Source: Paramacrobiotus metropolitanus (lineage: Eukaryota; Tardigrada; Eutardigrada; Parachela; Macrobiotidae). Taken from it: DNA of 64,000 bases. The notes below the pieces were generated by a model. It was not told where the DNA came from. It made no database searches and saw only the letters and a program-made list of their open reading frames with translations. A program made the position numbers and the translations under genes. The DNA lies in the NCBI RefSeq assembly GCF_019649055.1, contig NW_026570226.1, forward strand, positions 558,001-622,000, given 5' to 3'. Each line of letters starts with the position of its first letter. The first letter of the stretch is position 1. Shown piece by piece: positions 52,064 through 63,110 of the stretch.

Positions 52064-53701
52064 CTACAACTCTTCTTTTGCTATGGGATCCAACTCGATA
52101 TCATCCAAGTTAATATCCTCCTCTACGGGCAATTTCCCGTCCTTCCCATCCCACGCCTCAATTTTCTCCACCTTAGGCAGCGCTCCGCCCCTAATCGGTT
52201 CTGTTGAGCCCCTTCCCGCAGCCAATTCCCTCAAAAATTCGTTGATCCCATCTTGACTAAAGGACAGTCTCAAGTGTGCAAATTTCCCCTTTTTCACACT
52301 AACCGCTGCCATGGCGGGATAACCGAAACCGCCCAATCCGATGGCCTCCTCCAGCTTCGGCTGACTGCCGGCCTCCGCCCACAACCAGCCCCATCGCTGG
52401 CGTTTGTACTTTTCGCCCATCTTAGTTAACATTTCCAAGTGCTGTTTCCGACATTTAGATTGACAATCCAGAATGTGCGGAAGAACTGAGATGATGCAGA
52501 GCGGTTGACCTTCACAAGACGCTTTAACGACTTCCGGTCCGACGATTTCTGACAACTCCGGTGCGGGCGCGCTATCCGCAGATTTGTCGCTGGCCCAGGC
52601 TACTATGCCACTGGCATCCCGGGGTCCATCATAATCCTGGGGATCGTCCTTCTTGCCCGCCGCAAAATATTTGATGGTGGGGAAGCCGCGGATCTGGTAG
52701 CGTCCGGCGTAGGTCTTCTGCGCATCCGCATCGTACGCGCCCAGCTTCATTTTCCCCTTCAATTCCGACGCGGCTTTGGCCCATTCCGGGGCTAAACTCT
52801 TGCAGTGTCCGCACCACGGAGCGTAGAATTCCACCATCCACGGTTCATCGCTGTTCAATACCAGCTCTTCAAAGTTAGAGTCATCCAGCTTAACAACATC
52901 CTTGCCGCCACCGGGTTCGCTGTTTCCTTTATTGTTCGCTCCACCGCTAGAGCCCCCACCGCCGCCAGAAGACGCCTTTTTCCCGATGCGGCCCAGGGCG
53001 GCTGCTCGGGCGGCCTTAAAAGCGCCGTCAATCAAGCCTTCCGCCGTGCGGGGTCCGCTATACTCTTCGGGTTTCTTCTTGTCGGTGCCGAAGATTTTTA
53101 TGGTGGGGAAGCCCTGCACATTGTACTCTTGCCCGAGCGATCGCTGATCGTCCACATTCACAGCGCCGACTTTGATAAATCCCTGAAAATATTTCTCTAT
53201 GTATTTGCTACATCAAGACACGTACAAGCACTATACCAACGAGCAATCAACAACAACAATAATTATCACTATAATTCGCAGGCAAATTTTCTGAAGCAAC
53301 AGACCAAAACAGACTTAAAAGCATTCATGCCATCCTTACTGAAACTCCAATTCATTTAAAACTCCTAAAGCAAACTGATAATTTTCGTAAATGCCGAAAT
53401 TGCGCTATTTCATTACCTTGAGAGCTTTAGCAGCCTTGGCGTATTCAGGAGCCAGACTTTTGCAGTGCCCACACCTGGAATTAGGAAGAGTCCTTGTTTT
53501 AAACCTTTCTTTCACACCAAGCGTCTGGTATCTATACACCTACCATGGCGCAAAAAACTCCACAATCCAAAGATCGTTACTTTTCACTACTTCTTTCTGA
53601 AAATTCGTCGTTGTCAGCTCGATCACGTTGGAATCTCCGTCGTAGAGAGCCTGCACACAGGCGATAGAGACCAAAACCCCGAGTACGGCTCGGAACATCA
53701 T
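52064..53701 (-). CDS. PDIA6: Protein disulfide isomerase A6 (P5)
   Basis: Three phase-consistent exons: 53701-53544, 53474-53417, 53182-52064; 444 residues (human 440). A signal peptide (MMFRAVLGVLVSIACVQA) is followed by two thioredoxin domains with CGHC active sites at about 54-57 and 196-199, each with the cis-Pro motif GFPTIK. A Gly/Ser-rich linker separates them, then comes the b-type domain (WGWLWAEAG, GFGYPAMAAV, GINEFLRELAAGRGSTEPI) and an acidic tail ending KEEL. KEEL replaces KDEL as ER-retention signal. The enzyme makes and rearranges disulfides in the ER lumen and can attenuate UPR sensors. The first WCGHC is split by an intron between W and C, and the phases confirm it. The ATG at 53701 is followed by a second at 53698. 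Confidence 0.97.
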
Positions 53702-56283
53702 TGCCTAATGCCGCGCGGCGCAGATATGTCGCATTCAAAGTCTTGGCGAATTTTAAGAAGTCTCAGCCTTCTGGATCAGTTACGACTCGTTTCAAAGCTC
53801 AAATTTTACCGTAGAAATGAAAAAATAAAATCAATCATTTGTAAATACTGTACAACGTACTTATTCTAGCTAGCTAAATCTGAACAACAACGATCAAATC
53901 AGCGACGTATGCACCGGCTAGATTACAGGCGTGGCAACTCGTGTATGTCTCTGATTGGCTGGAGTTTTGAATTTTAATTTCTGGACGAGCGACAGTAGGT
54001 CCGACACGTATGTAAGTAGTAGTACTTACTGTAATTTGCTGATGATAGCAGCATAAAATTTAATCTTCGCAGTTAGTTCTGAACTTCTTCGGATTTCTAA
54101 GAAAACTATACACATTAATGCTTTTTTTTTATTGTTAACAGACTTAAAAATTTACTTGAATAAAGGCTGAAAAGCCTACTAATAAAAATACAGTACCGTG
54201 CAATTTTTACTACTGCCACTGTGCACTGTGCAGTTTGTACTTACCAATAGGCAGTAGCTTACCCCTCTGCGATGGCGGCCTGAACAAAACTTCCAAAAGA
54301 CGTCATAACCCCCTACTTTGTCAGGATAGGGCGGTAGACGTTGGTCCGATGCCCTGCCTCCATAGTTTTAACTTCACTGACCCATATAAACAGGCTGGAC
54401 TGGCTGGTCAGCGCAGATTGCACAGCCGCTGGCGATTCTGTTCCCCACGGAATTTACCATCGCATTGTTGCGAATCCAGACTGCAGTTATGTACATAGTG
54501 CAGTATCGTTATGCTTGCTAGTCATATTGTAGTCAGCCAGGAGTGACTACTGACCAGGAAGTTACAAATTATGCTTTCTGTCCATTGCCTACGGACACGG
54601 TAGCGGGCGTAGCTAAGTTTTATGTGGTACCGTGATACGTTCTTTACCGTTGTATTGCTAGGTAGCTTTTCGAACTGAAATTTAACTTAAAAGTTAGTTA
54701 AATTCAGCACTTTCAATTCGCGGGCCTATGCGTATTGCGTTTCGCGGGCCTGGGCTATTTTAACGCGACAAATATTTTACTTTAAAATCTGTAATTAGAA
54801 AATGCTTCACTTTTACCAATTATTATATTGCAGTATGGTCCAAATATTGTGATATCGACCGAGCCATGAATGTGGAAAATATGGAGCCAAGACCCAACGT
54901 ACGTTGCCGGATCCGTTATTCGACGCGTTTTTAATAAGTAAGTAAACAGAATGTTATTATTAATGTGAAGTCGTTCCTAGTTTCCTGTCGGTGCCAGCGA
55001 TGTCTAGAATTTTTTAAGTGGTAGTACCTAAACGTACGCACGGCGATCATGAAACGACCGATTGTCAAAATCAATCTTTAATGCAGAAGCGTTGTTTGCT
55101 TTAGCCGTAGCCCATACCCGCAGTCTGCTCACAAGTTGCATTAAAGTTGTGTCATGCCGTCTCTGCATGGACGGCATGGTGAAGTTTCAAGAATGTCTGG
55201 GTACTTTCCGTAACGAAGTGCAATGGTAGAATGATATGGGCCATACCCGGTACCGCAATCACAATCCTCGTACATACGATTTTTCCTGTTAATTTAGACG
55301 CTGTATTATGCTTGCTTTCATGTGGACGGAAGGACAACGTTTTGCAGTTTTTATCCGGTAATATTTTCTTCCGGTCTGCTTATAAGTCTATTGCTTACTT
55401 GCCGTAACATGCGCTTTAGCAGTGTTCTTGTTATATTGTGTGACAGAGTCACCCAGTCACAGAACCATTTTAATCAGTTATTAATTGCGTGCTTTATCTG
55501 CTTGTCTGTTCCGATCACCAGCGGCGAAACTTTTGTAAGTTTTCGATACTGCTATTCCATTCCTTCTGATTTGAAATTTCATCGAAAACGCGTTGCATAA
55601 TAGCAAATTGTTACTTATTTAGAAGATTATTTTTATAACCAAAAATAATCATAAGACTGGGATAGCCGTTAGCGATTGATTCGCCGCAACTGTCGTGCGG
55701 TACTCGTATGCCTGGAAATGGAATGAAACCTTGGTACAGATTCGCACTTCGCAGAATTGACTTGAAAGGTAACTAGGTAAAACGGTAGGCATACGTCGCC
55801 ATCCCTTTGTGCTTGTGGTTAGGCACCTAGTTATAACAGATGCATTTTAAAACGTTTGTGCTCCGATTGCTCCATTCTTTCTTGGATAAGCTACATTTTA
55901 AACATTTTTAATTTATTACTTTAGAATAAGTTTCGATGCTTTCTTGTTATATGGCCTCAAATCCCATTCACTGATAGCCAGGCTGCAGAATGCAAATTAA
56001 TGAATCAATATTCAATGAATGATTCGTAGAATATCCTTTGATGCATTGATTCGGTTCATTCATCGCAAGGTGACTGATGAGGAAATTTGTGAATCGGCTT
56101 TATGCAGATAAACCGCTTAAATGACTGTGTTAATCGTTAAAAGAATTATTAGCCACGTGAATCCTCGGAATTCCTTTGGCGTATTACGTGAGAATGCTTA
56201 ATGGTGTTAAAGCTTTGAAAAGAGATTTCGTTGAATTGGTAAGTAAGTCGGAGATTTCACGTGAAGGGTTTTTCTGCATACTG
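53702..56283. other. No gene recognised; PDIA6 promoter at left
   Basis: An inverted CCAAT (ATTGG) near 53953-53957 lies about 255 nt upstream of PDIA6. The rest is AT-rich with no coding frame I trust. Confidence 0.45.
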
Positions 56284-56481
56284 ACACATACGAGAAATAG
56301 TGGCTGGCTGTAGCGCGAACCGCGATAACCTCTCCGTGTCCGCTCATTGCGTTGCAGCCAGCGGCACGTGTCCTGCGTGCCCTCAGCGGGAACGCGCGTA
56401 CCTGGATATGCTGCAGGAGTGCAGAAGAGTGAAGAAAAGACTAAGTGATCTTCCCAGAAGCGAGCCTGAATCTAGTGGCGG
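56284..56481 (+). CDS. Candidate exon of an unidentified gene
   Basis: Open frame on the plus strand with coding-like, GC-rich sequence: TCPACPQRERAYLDMLQECR and KKRLSDLPRSEPESSGG. Possible acceptor near 56299-56301 and a GTAACT donor at 56482. The two CxxC-like cysteines are not assigned to a family. Not linked to any other exon with confidence. Confidence 0.3.
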
Positions 56482-56539
56482 TAACTTGTGCGAATTGACT
56501 GATTACCTAAGGGGAAGTCGTGCTTATTCCCTGGAGAGG

Positions 56540-56607
56540 AAAGTCTCTTGATAGAGCCGCTCTATCAAGAGACTTTCGTCTGCCTCTATCGTAGGTAGAG
56601 GCAGACG
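56540..56607. repeat. Two abutting hairpins
   Basis: Hairpin 1: AAAGTCTCTTGATAGAGC (56540-56557), one-base loop, complement at 56559-56576. Hairpin 2 begins at the next base: CGTCTGCCTCTA (56577-56588), seven-base loop, complement at 56596-56607. Both are perfect. Confidence 0.9.
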
Positions 56608-56777
56608 ACCTGAATAAGAATGGTCTGCAGGACGGGAAAGGCCGGTGCACGCCGTCTCCGTGTATGAGCTGCGGTTGGCGTCGTACATCCGTGTCAGTGT
56701 TTAAAAAGACTTTTTGCGCCTGTGCAACGTACGATGGCGTCGCTTCAGCTGGCCTGGCCAGCTGGAAGCCCGGCCGG

Positions 56778-56785
56778 TATATAAG
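56778..56785 (+). promoter_or_regulatory. TATA box in GC-rich orphan locus
   Basis: TATATAAG within a GC-rich setting; an initiator-like CCAGTCT lies about 30 nt downstream (near 56812). Suggests a promoter driving rightward transcription into the 57 kb region. Confidence 0.45.
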
Positions 56786-57351
56786 CATGCATCGATTGAC
56801 TGTATACGCACCAGTCTGCCAGACAGTTCACAAGAACTAGAGTGCCATCTCGCTCAGTGCGTCGGTGCAACGCATGCGCGTCCGAGTGTCGCTGGCCCGG
56901 CTTTTGCGACTAATCAGAATGAACTCAGTAACGCAGTGGTTGAGTCAGGCCAATATGAGTATCTGTAGGTTTCTTTCTATCTGTTTGAACTTTATAACAC
57001 GTAATGTGCACGTCGCATATAAACCGGCGGCATCACCCGTTACGGGCAAGCAGGGGAATTAGCGCTGTGAGTATATATCGTGTGCAGTGCATTTTTCAAG
57101 TACTGCATGGGTGAACGGACAACGCAATGTTAGTTTGCCGAAATATCGCGACATCGTCGTCTGGTGTAGCACGGAGCAAATGTTGTTTGACAAATTTTCT
57201 CTGACGACCTGTTTTCGGCACTGCTTTCAGTTTCTGTGATAAGCCATATTCCTTGTTGCAGCTTTGGATGGAATCTGGCGTTTTTTTTTTGGATTGAGTC
57301 TCTGGTAGCCTTGCTTCGGGTCGTAGTAAACCGTCACAGTGCGGTAAAACA

Positions 57352-57663
57352 ATGAGTTCCATTGTGCGTGTTACTGCGGCCGGAAGTGACGTCAGTATTC
57401 CCATTGACTTACCTGGGAAAGAATTGCGGCGGTCACCGCCTTTACTAGGATTTATCAGCCGGAACTTCCTTTTCGATGTGGTAAGTGTTGAACCAGAGGT
57501 CAAAGTCTGTGTCTTGACAGTTTTTAGGTTTGCGGGTTTTATCGGCAAGAATTTCGTACCGGTTGAATTTTGTGTGGGCGACGAGTGGGAAACTCCGATT
57601 CTAGCATTTTTGTATGGCCGTGGTGACATTTGCAACAATCCCGGAAGAAAGTTTCTCGAGTAG
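57352..57663 (+). CDS. Hypothetical 103-residue ORF
   Basis: ATG in good context (AAAACAATGAG), 103 codons, GC-richer than surroundings. A GTAAGT donor at 57481 could end a first exon after about 43 codons. The opposite strand also has a 203-codon frame (57707-57096), so strand is uncertain. No family recognised. Confidence 0.25.
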   Translation: MSSIVRVTAAGSDVSIPIDLPGKELRRSPPLLGFISRNFLFDVVSVEPEVKVCVLTVFRFAGFIGKNFVPVEFCVGDEWETPILAFLYGRGDICNNPGRKFLE

Positions 57664-59804
57664 AATTGGCCATTATGATGCCGGTATTCGCCTATGGGCG
57701 CTTTCATCAGTATGAAAGGCGTACGGATGAATGTTACGAAACCCGATTACTCAACAGCCGGCTCACAGTCACTGGTTTCCACTTATAGTGCAGCCGGAGC
57801 CAAGAGATTCCATGTGCCACCCTATTTAAATTCCTGGTGATGAGTAAGTAGTCCGGTAGAGATTCTGCCGGCAATCCTGGTAAACCGGTGTAATAATCTT
57901 TTTACTAATCGTAACACAACAAAAGCTTGATCGGTGGCCAGTGAATATGAATATTATAAGCAGAATTTTTGAGAGTATCATATCGTCTCATACGATAGCT
58001 AGTAAAAGTTGCAGTATTATGACGGAATATAGTGTTTTACAGTACTCGTAGTATTAATTAATGCACTGGATGATAGTTTTGATACGAGTACTGCACGGGG
58101 CAGACTTTTGGAAAATTTGTTGGTATGAGTAGTGTGTGGCTGTAAGATAAATAGCTGTATATTAGAACGAAGACATATTGGGCGGAGAAAAAAACGTTGA
58201 GGAACTGTATTAGCCTGTTAGGAAAGTACATCAGGTTTTCCCGGCTAATTGTTGGCTTCATAACCCTAGATTCAGTTAACTTCATTTCACCTTTGGTCGG
58301 ATATGACTGGCAGTGCATTTTTTAACTGGGCAGTATTTTGCTCGTTTGATGGCTGGCTAGCAGGGGTATCGTGTAATGTGAATTTAAGCAACGTTACTTC
58401 GCCGCTTGAATTTATCGGTGAACTTTCATGGGTTCACGAACTCATGCTGCTTTTCGCTGACACTTTTACTGTCGCGTAGAAAACCAGTTTCTGTAGTACA
58501 GGTATTTGCTGTATCTGTCAAAGCGATGTGCAACCAGGGATGTGCCGCCAGTGCCGGTGCGATCGCTTAAGCAAGAAAATTCAGACGCCGGTGGATCGCA
58601 AAAAGGGAAAAACAGCTGCGACCAGGTATGTTTTTCGCGATGCAGTGCTTTCATTGACTACAGGTTTTGTATTTCCTCTTGCTTTGCTGCTTGAATGTCG
58701 AAAACTTGAATAATTATTACTTCGACAAAAACGCAGTGCTGGTTATTGCCGGCTTTACGTGGTACATTATTGTATGAACACCCTTCAGTCGTATGCACTG
58801 TTGCAAGGTTTCTGGGAACGCTTACAAATCATAAATGTATCGCTGAGCAAACGGTTCGTCAGCGGTCAACGCCCAGAATGAATTTATAGGGCTTAGCCGT
58901 TTCCCTGTTTGATTTTGGAAGGGGCAAGGCGCAAGTTTTACCGTTTACACGTAGATGTTGGTAATCTTTTTGAGAATTTTAACTTTGGCTGTTGTTAACG
59001 TGAACATGCCTGTTATGATACGAACATTATTTTTTTGTTAGAAATAAATTTATGCCTGCGCTTTTTTACCATAAGCTGGCTGTCAGCATTCTAGTACTCT
59101 ACTTGGGTTGTACGATTTTTTATCTTATTAAAGTAATTATAGCATAGTGTTGTAGCAAACTAATGCCGTGTGGTATTGTACATATATAGTACTATTACAT
59201 TGCCGAAATGCAAGTCTTGAAATACGTACCTTTGATGCTTTCGTTGTATGCTGTCCCGACATTCCCTTTTTAATTTTGTGAATACAGTAAGCAGCTAATA
59301 AACGTAAATATTTTGTTAAAGCAAGCTGCATCACATGCAGAGCAAGTTTTGCATTACCACTTTACGATTAATACCAGTAATTATTCTCATCAGATTTTCA
59401 TCTCATGCTGTCATGATCACACCGCCGTGAATGTTCTTTGATACCATGCGGTGCATGCATGTGTAAAGTACAGGGGGGTTTAGCGTTTTTCTGTAATGTT
59501 GTAGCTGTCGTGATATTTTTCAGTGTATTGGAAGTTGGAATCCAGGTGCATTATTCCGAAATCTTTGTTAATTTGCTAGGTACAATTGCGTACATTCTTA
59601 TAGAAAAATTAATGATAGCCGATAGGTCACCTTTGCAGGGATCATTATTCTGTACGATTTTGAGTTTGTACGGTGGTAATTTGAAAGGTATTCTTTGCAA
59701 AAGGATTATTGTTTTGTTTAAAGTGTTTAAGTTGTTTAAATTTAGTTTTGTTTTTAGTTATATTCACGAAGGTCCTGTGCGCTTTCCAGAGACACATTTC
59801 CAGA

Positions 59805-59864
59805 GAACCGTGTAGTCACACGGTTCCTATCCATGATTTACTACCTACTTGTCCTTGGTAGGTA
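59805..59864. repeat. Pair of short hairpins
   Basis: GAACCGTGT (59805-59813) with its complement at 59818-59826, then TACCTAC (59842-59848) with its complement at 59858-59864. Same doublet arrangement as at 56540-56607 but with shorter arms. Confidence 0.6.
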
Positions 59865-60749
59865 CTTTGTTGGAATGTAATGAAAAATGCTGTTCTAATG
59901 TAAACTGGCTCGATGTTCGCAGGAGGTTCCTTGTGCCATTTCGTTTAGTTGTTCTTTTATCATGGGAACGAACGGGAGGTCATGCGCACTTATACTGCCG
60001 CATAGCCTTCGCGTTATAACATTTATACTTTTGGTTAGTACACTTGTAGAACTGGGCAACCCATGTAATAATATGTGCGCCGAGTCGATAAGATAATGTA
60101 CTTTTTATCTGCTGGCGGATTGTTGTCATTAATGTTTATTTGTGATTTCCAGAATGTATTTGCGGGTACTGGATACAGTTAGAAAGACTACAAAACCAGT
60201 GAAAGTAGGTCGCCATAAGTTCACTGCCGTGTGATATCGCAAATTGTGATGTACTATTAACAAATATTAATCTAGCAATTTACTGTTAGCATTTTTAAAA
60301 TCCGGATACGAATCACAACGGTGTTAGCTGTAAATCGCACGTTGTAAGTGGAGGAAAGAAATAATGTCTAAGCTCTAGAAAGGTGACTGATGGGCTTAAA
60401 AATCTTCGGCATTTGAAATAAAAATGATTTAGCCGTACGTTTTTATGGCTTTGCTTTGGCATTTTTTTTCCAAATTCATCACTTTGCCTCAAATCAAAAT
60501 TAATCACACCATATCTACATTACTCAGCGCGTAACAACGATTCAGGCGTTAAAATTAAATAACTGTACATTATCCTTGTTTGGGAACATTAGAAACTGGA
60601 CGAGGGAGCGGCTGGACTTTGTATGCCGTGGTATTAAATGACCTCCATAACATGCCTTGGTAACTGGTATTATAACTTTTCGCAGCATACTCGTATTTGC
60701 CGTTGTCACCGAACCGAAATTGTTCATTATTTTATAGGAAACCTAGTTG

Positions 60750-60801
60750 CTTACCTATTTTGTCTCACCGGCGTCTTACCTATTTTGTCTTGCACCGGCG
60801 T
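60750..60801. repeat. 25/27-nt tandem duplication
   Basis: CTTACCTATTTTGTCT is followed by CACCGGCGT in the first copy (60750-60774) and TGCACCGGCGT in the second (60775-60801). Confidence 0.8.
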
Positions 60802-61632
60802 AAGGAAATCATCTTGCAGTTTTTCGAAGACAGCGTCCGGTGACGCGAAGCCTGTGTGCACACTAAATCACAAACCTAGTAATTGTGAATCATAATAATA
60901 TTAAGGATAATACACTACGTGGCCCAATCTCGTTTCACTCGATTGTATAGCGGCAGGTTCATAAAAAAAAACAATAATATTGCATGAATAATTTATGAGT
61001 ATCGTATGTTGTAACTGTGTGCACTACTGAGCCCAACTAAATCTAACTGCAGCCTCGAGGAGGTTTATAATTTTGATTTCTAACAGCACGATTTCTAACA
61101 GAATTCTGTAGTATTGACTGAAAGTAGTCAAGTTTTTGCTATACATACAGAATTCCAGATGAGAATGAAAATTATATGTTCATTGTTGAATTAATTTCAA
61201 ATAAAGCTCCTTATCCAGGATGAAACGGTCGGTCTGTTTAGTGGCAGTGATAACACCAATGCCGGCAATGGCTTTATGAAAATAGGACGTTTAATTTGAT
61301 GGCTTTAAAATTGAAACTTTATCGAAAATAATATAGTACATGAACAGTATAGTACAAAATTTTTGGGTAAAAATAATTAGCCACACTTTTGTTACCTAAT
61401 CCTTTCCTATACAAAAACTGTCCTTTTTGAGAACATTATTGATTTTCCGTTTTGACTAATCCCGTTGACAGAGGTTTAGAGCTCGAAAAACGTAGGGGCA
61501 ACCTTTTTGAAGCCTATTGTCTGCACTTTAAAGACGTAATTTAAAATATTTTTCAGGTGAAATATTATAAAGCCGATCACCTGGTAAACCACCATAACAA
61601 AGATAAGCTCTTTTTTCTAGTCCAGGGTCTCA

Positions 61633-61682
61633 TTTCCAGACCCAGAATAAATTATCATTATAATTTAATTTGGGTCTGGAAA
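61633..61682. repeat. 12-bp inverted repeat
   Basis: TTTCCAGACCCA (61633-61644) and TGGGTCTGGAAA (61671-61682) flank an AT-rich 26-nt spacer. The right arm overlaps the end of a minus-strand open frame. Confidence 0.8.
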
Positions 61683-61803
61683 AACACGTTCATAACCCTG
61701 TGTGCACTTAAGCGGTATGACATTATTCGTATCTAATAAAGCAGCCCTATCCATAAAACCGATTTTCATCATGATTTCAGCCTCACTGGTATCTAAATTT
61801 TCC
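61665..61803 (-). CDS. Candidate terminal exon, unidentified
   Basis: A possible acceptor (AAAATTTAG) near 61804 on the minus strand is followed by about 45 open codons with protein-like content (EAEIMMKIGFMDRAALLDTN, KCTQGYERVFPDPN) and a TAA stop. No family recognised and no partner exon found. Confidence 0.25.
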
Positions 61804-61850
61804 AAATCACGAATTTTACGGTTCGCATAAAACACATTATTACAAATCAA

Positions 61851-62730
61851 AATAATTAGCGCTTCATAAACCTATTTACTTCATCATTACTTACTTCAAT
61901 TATCTTCCTACTCCAATTACCCTCAATTTGCATTTTACGTTTTTTATATTCACGCATGTATTCACGCATATTTCTTCCGATTAGAATCACCTTTCATTAT
62001 TTTATTAAGGATAATAATACATAAAAAAATTTAACGCAGATCTCTGTGCAAGCAAACTTACTAACCCATACAGAAGCGAAAAAAACGTACCAAAGTCAAA
62101 CAAAACACGGCAGCCTGAATCAGCACTGTACTAAAATCCAAACCGACCACCACAAAATAATCAACAGAAGAAAAATCTTCTTCACTGCAAACTTCTTCAA
62201 ATCCATAACAGCTCACACGCAACTTCTGCTTATTCCGGAATTCCTTCTATACCTACCGAACTAAAAAAATCCAGTCAACAAACCGAATCACCCTAACCCT
62301 TTCTCGAACAACTTTTTAATGTACATTGCAACCTACTTCCCATATAAAAACCACCTGTTACTAAGCATCCATAACCATCAGATCAGAACATCATGGTCTG
62401 CTCTGTTAAGCAATCAACTTTCTCGAACTTTCATGAATTTTTCACAGTAATCCATCACCATCCACCACCACAACTCATAACACACAACACACTCTGCTTC
62501 CTGTTACACTTCATTAAACTATGAAGTATGAACAACCAATAAGTCGAATACACTTATGTCAGACTACAGTAAAACCCCCCACAACCTTCCCTCTGTTACA
62601 ACATTCACCCCTTCATTATCAGTTTCTTTCAAACATATCATCTTTTAATATAATCTACTATCCTTTCAAATTGGCTACAGAGCAATTTCTGTTGATATAG
62701 TCTTTACTACCCGATACTTGTATCTAATAT
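61851..62730. other. No gene recognised
   Basis: AT-rich, C-over-G skewed stretch with no credible frame. Confidence 0.5.
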
Positions 62731-63110
62731 TATGCTCCTACAATAAGCTCCTGCAATATGCTCCTACATTATGCTCCAACCATTTTTCACACCCCAATAA
62801 TTACCATTTACCCCTTATAATCTCCACATACATATGCTCCTGCAATGTACTCCTACATTATGTAGAAGCATATTGCAATGTCCTCCTACATATGTAGGAG
62901 CACATATAATATTATGTAGGAGCACATTGCAATGTGCTCCTACATATGTAGGAGCACACTGCAGGAGCGTATTGGATTACGTTTGTTTGGATACTACAGT
63001 TCCGTTCCGTTTTTCTCCTCCAAGAACCGATGAAACCGATGCAATGTGCTCCTACATAATGTACGAGCACATTCCAATGTGCTCCTACATAATGTAGGAG
63101 CACATAATGT
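62731..63110. repeat. Palindromic satellite: TGCTCCTACAT / ATGTAGGAGCA units
   Basis: The 11-mer TGCTCCTACAT and its complement recur many times. Complete 22-bp palindromes or one-base variants lie near 62885 and 62937, and arms separated by GCAAT spacers lie elsewhere. Units are direct and inverted, so long stretches can fold on themselves. A roughly 87-codon frame on the plus strand here is a by-product of the repeat. Confidence 0.85.

Larger units (their letters stand above)
57664..61664. other. Gene-poor stretch with hairpins and short repeats
   Basis: Nothing firmly coding. A short segment at 58500-58628 ends with a GTATGT donor and may be an exon (CRQCRCDRLSKKIQTPVDRK in one frame). 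A second hairpin pair lies at 59805-59864 and a 25-27 nt tandem duplication at 60750-60801. Confidence 0.4.

Noticed and set aside
52805-53359. 184-codon plus-strand frame
   Set aside because: Antisense of PDIA6 coding exon 3.
53925-53960. ER stress element upstream of PDIA6
   Set aside because: CCAAT and CCACG are both present on the minus strand but 19 nt apart, not the 9 nt of a true ERSE.
57096-57707. 203-codon minus-strand frame
   Set aside because: No family match and weak start; overlaps the plus-strand candidate. I could not decide the strand and did not list it as a gene.
62834-63103. Frames on both strands with repeated TYVGAH-type units
   Set aside because: They are translations of the palindromic satellite.
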